Source of the DNA: Oscillospiraceae bacterium
Lineage (GTDB): Bacteria; Bacillota_A; Clostridia; Oscillospirales; Ruminococcaceae
Assembly (NCBI GenBank): GCA_017829075.1
Contig: JAGAJA010000124.1
Location: forward strand, 1-57,225
Length of the DNA: 57,225 bases
Direction of reading: 5' to 3'
Part shown: piece by piece, positions 22,614 through 31,200 of the stretch
Layout: each line of letters starts with the position of its first letter
How positions within the stretch are numbered: position 1 is the first letter of the stretch
Notes under the pieces: model-generated
What the model was told of the DNA's origin: nothing
The model's database searches: none
What the model saw: the letters and a program-made list of their open reading frames with translations, nothing else
Program-made: the position numbers and the translations under genes

Positions 22614-22688
22614 TGCAAACCCACGAGCCCGCATGGTTATGCGGCAAACCGGGATTTGAATTTTAAAAAAACATTTATTATGCTTCAT
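22608..22688 (-). CDS. 26-codon ORF in the leader of array D
   Basis: AGGAG precedes the ATG at 22688 by 8 nt. The frame reads KCFFKIQIPVCRITM, ends GFAV and stops within the first repeat at 22608-22610. It differs from the array A copy at six of 81 bases without any length change. Confidence 0.35.
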   Translation of the reverse strand: MKHNKCFFKIQIPVCRITMRARGFAV

Positions 22689-22710
22689 TTTTACCACTCC
22701 TGATATTATT

Positions 22711-22739
22711 ATTTTAACACATTCTTCTGACATTGTCAA
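22711..22739 (-). promoter_or_regulatory. Leader promoter of array D
   Basis: TTGACA (22734-22739), 17 bp, TAAAAT (22711-22716) on the minus strand, same boxes and distance to the first repeat as in the other leaders. Confidence 0.8.
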
Positions 22740-22744
22740 TAGCA

Positions 22745-22870
22745 TTCCGGAAAAATCGGTCTATTCCTAAAGCACGGATAACCGGTAGAAAATACCGCAA
22801 GGACTTTATAGAACAGATCGAGATATTCGCTGCCTCGGATATCAACAGCGTGGAACCGCAGTTCATATAA
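22745..22870 (+). pseudogene. 3' remnant of a rightward gene
   Basis: An open rightward frame with no start codon reads RITGRKYRKDFIEQIEIFAA and then SDINSVEPQFI before a TAA at 22868. It directly abuts the duplicated leader sequence at its left and is followed by a strong terminator, so it looks like the tail of a gene whose front was replaced by the leader-array unit. The family is not recognised. Confidence 0.4.
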
Positions 22871-22877
22871 ATATTGC

Positions 22878-22917
22878 CCCCTTAGTGCCGATATCGGCGC
22901 TAAGGGAGCAGTTTTTT
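22878..22917 (+). terminator. Strong terminator after the gene remnant
   Basis: CCCTTAG-T-GCCGAT pairs with ATCGGC-G-CTAAGGG (22878-22906), followed by six Ts (22912-22917). It separates the CRISPR island from the convergent WYL genes. Confidence 0.8.
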
Positions 22918-22948
22918 ATGGTAACATCATTCTACAAAAAATGACGTC

Positions 22949-23908
22949 CTATTCAACGGAAATATCAGCGCCGCTTATCAGCCGGCGTATTATTTCATCG
23001 CGCACTTTCTGAGGGGAAAGAACCTCTATCATCGGTCCGAAAGCCATGATATCAGATATCAGCGATTTTTCCTCAAAAGTATAGTAATAAATCTCAAAGC
23101 GGTAATGCATATCGTCAATGGCGACCACGCTCCTCCTGTGTTTGGAAAATATGTGTATCGCTCTTTCGAGTGCGCTGCGTTCATCAGTGACGACAAACGC
23201 CAGCGGCTCGTCCAGAAGCCTGCTCTGCACCATTTCCCGGATCGGGCGGACACCATCAGCTTTTTCACAAAGGGAGATATCAAACATATTAGAGAGGTTC
23301 GCCTTGACTGGTCTTTCTTCATCCATAGACCACATGGCAGCTCTGAGTTTATCCTCTGCTATGGCGTATTCCACTTTATACGGCGTTGCTTTTTTATTAA
23401 TAAGATCTCCGCCTGCGGTATGGTTGCTGTATATTATTTTTCGCTTTTCATGGATAGCCCGCAGAATGAGCCGGAGTTTCATGCCAAGTTCTTCTGTAAT
23501 CTCATCGCCCCAGACGCGCTCGCGCCTGACGCTCACAGGCAGCTCGTCCATTTTTTCAGCGTCCATGGCTCCGCGCATGGCTGCTATGCGTTCCTCGCTG
23601 AAAAACAGGCGGCAGTGCGGGTCGGAAAGCGCCGCGTCCAGCCATGCTTTTTCCGCTTTGCACGGAAGCAGAGGAACCGGCGCGTTTATTCTCAGCCTTA
23701 CCTGCTCATTGTCCGAAAAGTCGAAGATATCCATGTCATTTTTCAGAACGCCGCAGAAATTCAGCGAAGCCCTGTCAGTATCTCCGGACAGAAGACTCAG
23801 CTGTTCATCAAACTGTGCGCAGGTCATTTTTTCACCGCTGTATATGCGGTTTATCAGTATCTGCACAGCGAGGAAATAGCGGTTTTTCGTCACATTAAAC
23901 AATTCCAT
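22949..23908 (-). CDS. WYL-domain regulator 1
   Basis: 319 residues. The central and C-terminal region (about 150-310) follows the WYL pattern: ILRAIHEKRKIIYSNH, then KKATPYKVEYAIAEDKLRAAMW (the W-Y-L ligand strand replaced by RAAMW) and a C-terminal WCX-like part (YRFEIYYYTFEEKSLISDIM). The N-terminal part lacks a clear winged helix. WYL proteins are ligand-sensing regulators common at defence loci. It overlaps the preceding WYL gene by 14 nt, so the two form one operon and may act as a heteromer. Confidence 0.75.
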   Translation of the reverse strand: MELFNVTKNRYFLAVQILINRIYSGEKMTCAQFDEQLSLLSGDTDRASLNFCGVLKNDMDIFDFSDNEQVRLRINAPVPLLPCKAEKAWLDAALSDPHCRLFFSEERIAAMRGAMDAEKMDELPVSVRRERVWGDEITEELGMKLRLILRAIHEKRKIIYSNHTAGGDLINKKATPYKVEYAIAEDKLRAAMWSMDEERPVKANLSNMFDISLCEKADGVRPIREMVQSRLLDEPLAFVVTDERSALERAIHIFSKHRRSVVAIDDMHYRFEIYYYTFEEKSLISDIMAFGPMIEVLSPQKVRDEIIRRLISGADISVE

Positions 23909-25133
23909 AAACTTTTCTCCACTTTTCCATGTCCTCGGCGATCTCTTCAGCGAGAGGAGTTCCGTCTTTGACTTTAACTGTGTCCATATTTCTGCGCAGC
24001 CATGGTTTTATTTCCTTTTCGCTGTTTACGAGCACTTTTGCAGAACAGATGCTGCCCTCGGAGGTGAACTCTATATCCGGGAACAGCCGTTCGAGAGTTT
24101 CGCGCATGGACGGCAGGAAATCAAGCTCCACCGTATGCGGAATTTCTCCGCCGTTCAGTAACACAGTTCCTGTAAAACTGTATTTTCTTGCCTCGCGGAG
24201 GCGTTCGCGGAACTGTTCCGTGCTGAAGTTCTCGTCTGTTATTTCAGCGTAGGATATTTGATCCATTCGCATGGATACAAGCGAGTCGTTTTCGTCCGCC
24301 GCTAACATATATCGTCTGCCGGTTTCAGCGTTTGTCGCCATTTCCAGCGGACAGACCAGCCTTTCGCAGCCGCGGTATCTGCATGATATCTTTTTTCCCT
24401 GATGGACGGCGCATATAAGCTTCCAGACGATCTCATCGTCAAGCACCTGCTCGAAATGACTCTGCGCAAAAGTGAACGGGTTCTCATAATCTGCAAGGGT
24501 CCCGTCGTTCCGGAATGCGCTGACAGCAGTCCTGAACATCATATTTCCGCACAGGTATGGCTGGGTGATGTTCCTCATCAGCGATATCATATCGAGGAAC
24601 ATCACCATGTCTTCATTTTCCTCCACCATGCCGAGACAGTCCTGCGAAAGGCACGCGAACTTCTGATAGCCGTTGCCGCGCACATCTATATATCCCATGT
24701 CTGAGAGTTCGTTTAAGTGATTGTTCAGCGTGCTGTTTTCTGCCGCGCTGCCGCTTTCGGCGCTGATATCAGCGAGACTGACGTATTCGCCCCGCCTTTT
24801 ATAAAGCAGCTGCAGGATCCCGATATAGCTTTCAAACTGCGATGGTACGATGTTCTTTGCTCCGAATGTATCGCAGAGATAATTGTACCCGTTTATGAAC
24901 ATACTGTTTTTCAGGGAGAATGTTTTCTTATTATTTATACGGCGGCTTTCTGTGTTGGCTTCCTTTGATTTTATGTATGCGGAAAGCGTGCTTTTCAGCT
25001 CGTTATACCGGCTTACGCTTAAACCGATTCCGGCGGCATGGTCAACGGTGAAATCATCATACAGAAACTGCATCCTTATGAGCTTACGTATCTGTTCATA
25101 ATCCTGCAGGAATTTATCATCTTTGGTTCCCAT
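23895..25133 (-). CDS. WYL-domain regulator 2 with winged helix
   Basis: 412 residues. It has a helical N-terminus and a winged helix near residues 105-165 (FESYIGILQLLYKRRGEYVS, LNNHLNELSDMGYIDVRGNG). The WYL domain lies at about 230-310 (KLICAVHQGKKISCRYRG, ETGRRYMLAADENDSLVSMR), followed by a C-terminal WCX-like region (VELDFLPSMRETLERLFPD). It has its own TTGAAT-17-TATAAT promoter and GGAG ribosome site and is divergent from the GTPase operon, which it most likely controls. Confidence 0.8.
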   Translation of the reverse strand: MGTKDDKFLQDYEQIRKLIRMQFLYDDFTVDHAAGIGLSVSRYNELKSTLSAYIKSKEANTESRRINNKKTFSLKNSMFINGYNYLCDTFGAKNIVPSQFESYIGILQLLYKRRGEYVSLADISAESGSAAENSTLNNHLNELSDMGYIDVRGNGYQKFACLSQDCLGMVEENEDMVMFLDMISLMRNITQPYLCGNMMFRTAVSAFRNDGTLADYENPFTFAQSHFEQVLDDEIVWKLICAVHQGKKISCRYRGCERLVCPLEMATNAETGRRYMLAADENDSLVSMRMDQISYAEITDENFSTEQFRERLREARKYSFTGTVLLNGGEIPHTVELDFLPSMRETLERLFPDIEFTSEGSICSAKVLVNSEKEIKPWLRRNMDTVKVKDGTPLAEEIAEDMEKWRKVYGIV

Positions 25134-25162
25134 GACTCTTCTCCTATATATTTATTACGTCC

Positions 25163-25280
25163 ATTATATCACTTTACAGGCAAAAATTCAAGATTTTAAG
25201 CCATTTTTCATGGATATCGTTTTATTATTGAGATTTTACGCTACTTTTTCGTTGAGTTTATACGGCTTTCGCGGTATAAT
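25163..25280. promoter_or_regulatory. Divergent promoters between WYL genes and GTPase operon
   Basis: Leftward: TTGAAT (25186-25191), 17 bp, TATAAT (25163-25168). Rightward: TTGAGT (25252-25257), 17 bp, TATAAT (25275-25280). Both gene sets start within a 201-bp space, the usual setting for control by a divergently encoded WYL protein. Confidence 0.7.
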
Positions 25281-25334
25281 GATGACAGAAAGCGGGAAAG
25301 CCGCCGGAACAAGACGTGAAGAAAGGACAAGCTT

Positions 25335-25664
25335 ATGAAGAACACTACAATAAAATGCAGGATCGATTCCACATCGGGAAACCTTGATTTCTATGCAGAG
25401 TGCAGCGGTGAGAGCCGTTACATTTTCACCCGTAAGTTCCGAAAAACACTGTTCGGATATTTCAAAAACGGAGTGTCCGTCTATAAGCTTTTCGAGCTCG
25501 GCAGGGCGCACGGTAACGAAGTGGTCATCAACACGACGCTCCAGTTAAGGGAGGCGCTTAAATACCTTGAAAAGGAATACGGCATTCAGATCTTTGACAA
25601 CCGCCGTGACAGCAGCATTTCGTACCGCAGAAGAAAGGAATATACGCCCGATCTCGCAGCCTGA
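25335..25664 (+). CDS. Small unknown protein, first gene of the GTPase operon
   Basis: 109 residues, basic, mixed alpha/beta, no signal or membrane helix. It contains GESRYIFTRKFRKTLFGYF and a C-terminal helix LQLREALKYLEKEYGIQIFD. AAAGGA lies 7 nt before the ATG. No family recognised. It leads a rightward five-gene run with spacings of 18-80 nt. Confidence 0.55.
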   Translation: MKNTTIKCRIDSTSGNLDFYAECSGESRYIFTRKFRKTLFGYFKNGVSVYKLFELGRAHGNEVVINTTLQLREALKYLEKEYGIQIFDNRRDSSISYRRRKEYTPDLAA

Positions 25665-25742
25665 CCGTAAGGAGGTATAGCCGGTCAGGAGGATATAGAT
25701 TCTCATAACAGAACACATTTGACAATGAAAGGAATATGCCTT

Positions 25743-26108
25743 ATGACAAACGAACAGACTATCGCATGCAACACCATTATCCACACTGCTTCCGCTTCTG
25801 CAGGGGCGATCGGAGCAGGACTCGCCCAGCTCCCGTGCAGCGATTCCCTTGTGCTGGTGTCTATCCAGACCGCAATGGTTATAGCAATAGCAAAGGTTTT
25901 CGGATTTGAGCTGTCAGACGGAGTTGCAAAGGCCGCCATTGCTTCAGCCGCCGGAACTGCGGTCGGGAGAGGAATATCGCAGATCGGCATCGGCTGGCTC
26001 CCGGTGGTCGGGAATATCATCAATGCCGCAACAGCCGCCTCGATCACGGAGGCGATCGGCTGGGCTGTCGCAAACGAGTACGACTCAAAGGCAGAGCAGC
26101 TCACCTGA
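25743..26108 (+). CDS. DUF697-like small membrane protein
   Basis: 121 residues, almost entirely hydrophobic and glycine/alanine-rich. LPCSDSLVLVSIQTAMVIAI and GRGISQIGIGWLPVVGNIIN followed by AATAASITEAIGWAVANEY match the stand-alone form of the DUF697 membrane domain that is usually fused behind Era-like GTPases. ATG at 25743 has AAAGGA 9 nt upstream. Because the two GTPases of this operon lack the full domain, this protein probably supplies it as a separate membrane partner. Confidence 0.6.
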   Translation: MTNEQTIACNTIIHTASASAGAIGAGLAQLPCSDSLVLVSIQTAMVIAIAKVFGFELSDGVAKAAIASAAGTAVGRGISQIGIGWLPVVGNIINAATAASITEAIGWAVANEYDSKAEQLT

Positions 26109-26125
26109 CGGAAAGGAGCGGAAAT

Positions 26126-26290
26126 ATGTCAGCCTTACCTATGTATAAAACCTGCCCGAACTGCGGCAGAAAATTCTCCTGCAACCCCAGCATCGGGAAT
26201 ATATCGCCGGTATGTCCGCACTGCGGAAAACCGGTGGGTTCCCTTTTCACCGAAATAGCAAATGCGCTGATGAAGCTGAACAGGCGGTAA
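26126..26290 (+). CDS. 54-residue zinc-ribbon protein
   Basis: Two CxxC knuckles, CPNCGRKF and CPHCGKPV, 16 residues apart, form a typical zinc ribbon. They are followed by an amphipathic helix (LFTEIANALMKLNRR). AAAGGAG lies 7 nt before the ATG, 17 nt after the membrane protein. It is a likely adaptor or nucleic-acid/protein-binding subunit of the operon's system. Confidence 0.6.
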   Translation: MSALPMYKTCPNCGRKFSCNPSIGNISPVCPHCGKPVGSLFTEIANALMKLNRR

Positions 26291-26356
26291 TTCCCCTTGC
26301 ACCGCTGAAACAAACGGCTCAGAGCCGGATACATATTCTTGAAAGGAAATACTATC

Positions 26357-27364
26357 ATGACAAATAATGAATCTATCTTTGAGACCCTCGCACAGGACAT
26401 CAACTCCTCCAACCTCTCCGAGCAGGACAAGCGGAAAATGCTCGGCAACCTCGCCAAAATGCGCAGCAGCCAGATCAATCTGATGATAACCGGCGCGACC
26501 GGCTGCGGAAAAAGCTCCACGATAAACGCTATGTTCAACAGCAATATGGCGACTGTCGGCGAGGGCGCAGACCCTGAAACCATGTCAATCTCGAAATACG
26601 AGTACGGTAATCTTATCCTCTGGGACAGCCCCGGACTCGGCGATGGCAGGGAAAACGACATCAGACATTCCAAGAACATAATCGACAAGCTGAACGAGCG
26701 CGACAGCGACGGCAATATGCTAATCGATCTTGTGCTGGTGATACTCGACGGAGGCTCGCGCGACCTCGGCACTTCCTATGAACTCATCAACAGCGTGATA
26801 ATCCCGAACCTTGGTCCCGACAAGGACAAGCGTATAATCGTGGCTATCAATCAGGCTGATATGGCAATGAAAGGCAAATACTGGAACTATGAGGAGCACC
26901 GCCCGGAGCCGAAACTGGAGCAGTTCCTGAACGAAAAGGCGGAATCAGTCAAAAAACGCATTTTCGAGGCGACCGGCGTTTCCGTTGAACCGATATATTA
27001 CAGTGCGGGCTACACAGAAAACGGAGAGCAGGAGCCGCCATACAATCTCAGCAAGCTGTTTCTGGAAATACTGCGCCATACCCCTGAAAAGAAGCGCATC
27101 ATCTATGTTGACAACGTGAACCGTGAAAAGCAGATGTGGGAGAACAACGACGACGTGCAGGAATATAACAAGGAGATACGCCGCAGTCTCGGCGAAAGCG
27201 TGGCACGGGGCGTTGTCGAGGGCTCTTCAGTCGGCGGCGATATCGGCGAAAGCTTAGGCGGAATATTCGGCAGGCACGGCGCTGCGGTTGGCAAGGCTAT
27301 CGGCACGGTGGTCGGCGGAGTTTTTGGTGCCATCGGCGGCTTCTTTGAGGGACTGTTCGGCTGA
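26357..27364 (+). CDS. Era/YfjP-like GTPase with C-terminal glycine-zipper membrane segment
   Basis: 335 residues. The G domain spans about 35-235: G1 ITGATGCGKSSTIN, G3 LWDSPGLGDG, G4 AINQAD; a YYSAGYT element may serve as G5. The C-terminal 60 residues (ESVARGVVEGSSVGGDIGES, then AAVGKAIGTVVGGVFGAIGG) form a long glycine zipper, a membrane-inserting or pore-like segment. ATG at 26357 has GAAAGGA upstream. Similar GTPases (YfjP/YeeP of E. coli prophages) are poorly understood. It is a paralogue of the next gene; membrane remodelling or permeabilisation is inference. Confidence 0.7.
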   Translation: MTNNESIFETLAQDINSSNLSEQDKRKMLGNLAKMRSSQINLMITGATGCGKSSTINAMFNSNMATVGEGADPETMSISKYEYGNLILWDSPGLGDGRENDIRHSKNIIDKLNERDSDGNMLIDLVLVILDGGSRDLGTSYELINSVIIPNLGPDKDKRIIVAINQADMAMKGKYWNYEEHRPEPKLEQFLNEKAESVKKRIFEATGVSVEPIYYSAGYTENGEQEPPYNLSKLFLEILRHTPEKKRIIYVDNVNREKQMWENNDDVQEYNKEIRRSLGESVARGVVEGSSVGGDIGESLGGIFGRHGAAVGKAIGTVVGGVFGAIGGFFEGLFG

Positions 27365-27387
27365 TAAAACGTGGAGGATAAAGCGTC

Positions 27388-28095
27388 ATGAATGATTACA
27401 GCAGCTACAGACGGCAGGAAATACTTCAGAAAGTACAGGGGGCGGGGTTCCGCCCTCTCGATGTGATGGTGACCGGAGTAACGGGCGCCGGAAAATCCAC
27501 AACGCTCAACTCGCTTTTCAAAAAGACTGTCGCCGAAGTCGGCAGCGGAACAGACCCGATGACGATGGAGCTTGACAGCTATTCGCTGAACGACGCAGTA
27601 CGTTTCTGGGATACTCCAGGACTGGGGGACGGTATATCCAGGGACGCGCAGCACTCCCGTAAGCTCATAGACCTGCTGTGGAAGACGTACTCATTTGACG
27701 GAGAGCGGAACGTTTACGGATTCATAGACCTGGCGCTGATAATCATTGACGGTTCCACACGGGATATGGGGACTGTGTACAGGCTCATCAACGATATCGT
27801 TATCCCGAACATTCAGCACGACAGGGTGATCGTTGCAATAAATCAGGCTGACATAGCGATGAGCGGCAGGCACTGGGACAGCTCCGCCAACGCGCCTGAC
27901 GGGACGCTGCGGAAGTTCCTCGGAGAAAAGTCGCTGTCAGTCAGGCAGAGGATAGAAGAAGCGACCGGCGTCAGGGTCCCTGTACCCATTTGTTATTCCG
28001 CTGAAAGGGACTATAATATGACCGCGCTTATCGACCTGATAACGTCTGCTATTCCGGATTCAAGGCGGGAACTGATGGGACATTCCAGCAGCTGA
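27388..28095 (+). CDS. Second Era/YfjP-like GTPase, lacking a membrane tail
   Basis: 235 residues, paralogous to the upstream protein: G1 MVTGVTGAGKSTTLN, G3 FWDTPGLGDG, G4 AINQAD, and PICYSAERDYN in the G5 region. It ends right after the G domain, with no glycine-zipper tail. GGAGG at good spacing. The pair, one soluble and one membrane-tailed GTPase, suggests a heterodimer like that of other paired dynamin/Era-like systems. Confidence 0.7.
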   Translation: MNDYSSYRRQEILQKVQGAGFRPLDVMVTGVTGAGKSTTLNSLFKKTVAEVGSGTDPMTMELDSYSLNDAVRFWDTPGLGDGISRDAQHSRKLIDLLWKTYSFDGERNVYGFIDLALIIIDGSTRDMGTVYRLINDIVIPNIQHDRVIVAINQADIAMSGRHWDSSANAPDGTLRKFLGEKSLSVRQRIEEATGVRVPVPICYSAERDYNMTALIDLITSAIPDSRRELMGHSSS

Positions 28096-28147
28096 GAAAC
28101 GAAAAAAAGCAATGCGCCGCATGAACACTTATCTTTTTTTAACAGAC

Positions 28148-28177
28148 TAAGCCCACAGCCGTCAGACTGTGGGCTTA
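28148..28177. terminator. Terminator between convergent operon and flagellin
   Basis: TAAGCCCACAG (28148-28158) pairs perfectly with CTGTGGGCTTA (28167-28177). A T-run follows at some distance on the plus strand, so it mainly serves the GTPase operon. Confidence 0.6.
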
Positions 28178-28218
28178 AATATATCCAATTTTTTATTATC
28201 CGCAAAACCCGCGCGAAA

Positions 28219-31200
28219 TCACGCCATGATATCCAGAACAGACTTGCCGTTCTCCTTCTGCGTTGACATGATGTACCCCTGCGCCTGCATGATGAGCTTC
28301 TGCTTTGCGGCGGATTTTACCTCCTCCGCAATATCCGCGTCACGAATGCCGGATTCGGCGCTCTCAAGGTTCTCCACCGTGGTCGCGTTGACGCTGTATG
28401 CGTGCTCGGAGCGATTGTGCTGTGCGCCGGAGACCGCACGCCACTTCGACAGGTAGTCGTTGGCGTATTCAAGGCGGCTTATCGCTTTCAGCGCACGGTC
28501 GACCGTAGTCACGCCCGTGGTGTTGATACGCATGAGGTGCTCGTCCGCGCGGGTCTTGTTGTACCAGATGTAGCTGTTCGTGCGCCTGCCGTAATGAATG
28601 CCTATCTCGTTGTCGTCGTCGCGCTTGTCCGCGCCGTAGAACAGCTCGTCCGAAGCGCTGCCAGTGAATTTGTCTATGTCGTAAGCGCCGTTTTCCGTGG
28701 TGTAAAACATCAGATTTCCGTTGTTGTCCACCGCGCGGACAAGACAGGGTATCGCCTCCAGTTCCTTGTTCAGCGCCTCGGATATCGAACGGGAATCATA
28801 CGTCCCCTCCGGAATAGTCACCGTCAGCGGAACGCCGTCCAGTTCGAATGCAAGTTCATCGTTCTGCCCCGCGATTATAGTCACGCCCCCGGTGAGGTCG
28901 GATTTTCCGATTATCCTGGAGGGCCGCGGCGACTGGGTAGCGTCATAGAAAAGCCTGTACGCAGAGTTTCCCCGCACGCCGTCTATTATTGCGTCCACCT
29001 GCTTCACCGTTCCGTTGTCCGGGACGATATAGCTGAGTATCAGCTTGTTCGAATTGTCGATACCCGTTGAATTTTCGCTGACTCCTATCGCGCTCAGTCC
29101 TATCGTTGCGTGGAAATTCTCGGCGGGGAGCGGGTCGCCGTTCACATCGGTCATCTTGCCCATCGCCTCGCGCCCGGCGGTCTGTATCGCGGCGGCTATC
29201 TCGTCCGGGAAGTACTCGCCGCCGGGGATAGTGAACCCGACTTCATAAGTATGCCCCTGATAGGTGAAATCAAATTTCAGCTCGTCGTTAAGCCCGGCGT
29301 ATATCAGCACGTTCTTTCCGCTCTTTATCTCGTCCGCAGTCTCCGGCTGGAGCGTATTCCTGCCGATGATATAGGACATCGCAGAACCCGCAGTCGTGCC
29401 CGCTTTTTCGGTGTGCGGACTCAGGAGCGCGTAGTTCACGTCCTGGAAAACCCTGTTGAACAGCCTGCCGGAGAAATTACTCATTCTCTGGTCGCCGCCG
29501 ACCACTTTCGCGGTGATGGTCAGCTTCCCGGACGATACCCCTACTTCAAGCTGACCCGCGCCTATCTGCCCGTCAATGCTGGCTTGTATGGCGGCGGCGA
29601 GCGTGTCGGCGGTGTAGCTTCCCTCGGGGACGGACACGGCGATGGTCTGGCTAAGCCCTTTGCTGCTGTAGTCGAACGTCATCTCGCTGAAGTAGTCCTT
29701 TATTTCGATACTGCCGACTGACGCCCTGCCGATGATATACGCGGGGTTATATTTCCGGCCGGCGGGCGTGGGAGAACTGCAGGTCTCCGCGCGCTTGAAA
29801 GCAGGAGAGGTGTTGTCCGCGTTAAGCGAAACGGAAGCCCCCGCGCCGACATTCGAGGTAGTGAGCCTCAGCTCCGAACCGCTGGCGTCAACCGTCACGC
29901 CGGATCCGTTCAGACCGTCCCTTATCTGTCCGGCAAGTCTGTTCTGCCCGTCGCTGCCGCTGTAGAAGCCGTGCGCGAGCTTGAACTTATAGTCCGTTCC
30001 GTTGACGTTTATGGACACGGTATCGTTCAGGTTGTTTATCTCAACGCCGTCGCCGCCGAAAAGCGTGGAGAACTTGCTGTTCCTGATATAAGCCGGGAAT
30101 TTCAGCTTGTTCTCACCCGGAACGGCTGTTCCGCCTGCGGCTGTGTTGGTCTTCTTGTATTTCTCGATGTTTGACGTAGTGGTAAGATTGCTGAAGCTGC
30201 AGCCCTTTCCGCGCTGAACGGACGTAAACGTCAGCCCATCGCTGCCGTAGCTGGCGATTATCTTGCCTTTGAGCGATGGGTCCATCTCTATCATGGAATT
30301 TATGGCGCTGGCAAGGTCCGCCCCGCTGGTGTACGTTCCATCGGGGATTGTTATGGTGAGACTTTCGGTGATACTCCCGAATACCGGGTCAGGTCTGACG
30401 TAGTCAAGCGTGATGTTGTTATTGTTGTCGCCTGAGCTGTCGATGGTGAGCGGCAGGTGGCTGTCCACCGAGGAAAGCGTTATCTTCGCCGGGGTCTCTG
30501 CGTTACCTGTCGCCGGATTATAATAGGGTGAATTTATAACGTCGTGGGTTATTTTCTGCTTGTTCAGCGGGCAGGTGCTGGAAGCTGAAAAGCTGCTTCC
30601 GCCCGCGTCCTTAGGCGCGCCGGTGAAGACGAGCGAGTCCCCGCTGACCTTTACGCCCGCTTCTGAGCCGCCGTTTGCCGCCGCCATCTTCGCGTTTATC
30701 TCTGCGGCGAGGTCGGAAAGGCTGCTGTAAGCGCGGTTATCCAGCCGTAAGTCGTAGCTTTTGCCGCCGAGAGTGAAAGCCAGCTGGTCGTTGGTGCTGT
30801 CCACGGTGAGCGGGATATGCGAGGAAGCCTTGCTGAGGGTGAGCGTTGACGGAACGTATACAGTATCGCCGTCAATGACCGCGCCCGGCTTTCCGGCAAG
30901 GCTGCTTTTGTTCGCGTACTGCATCATATTGCCGGAGAAATTGCTGAACTTAACGTCTGCTCCCTCCGCCTCAGATTTCAGCTTCAGGCTTTTTCCGTCC
31001 GCAGAAGCTGACACAACGCCGTTCAGCTCCTTGTTTATTTTCCCGACAGCCTGTTCCGCCGTGGAACCCTTGGGTATCGTGACGGAGTAGGAGTTTTTAT
31101 TGCCGTTTTCATCGGTCAGGTCAAAGCTGAGCGTGATGTCCCGCAGCGAAGTTCCCGCTTCGGTGAACTGGGTGAGAACGTTGTTCAGCGTGCTGTATGC

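Noticed and set aside
11910..25133. Csm6/Can-type CARF effector nuclease
   Set aside because: Searched by eye; no HEPN RxxxxH or PD-(D/E)xK protein with a CARF domain is present. The WYL proteins are regulators.
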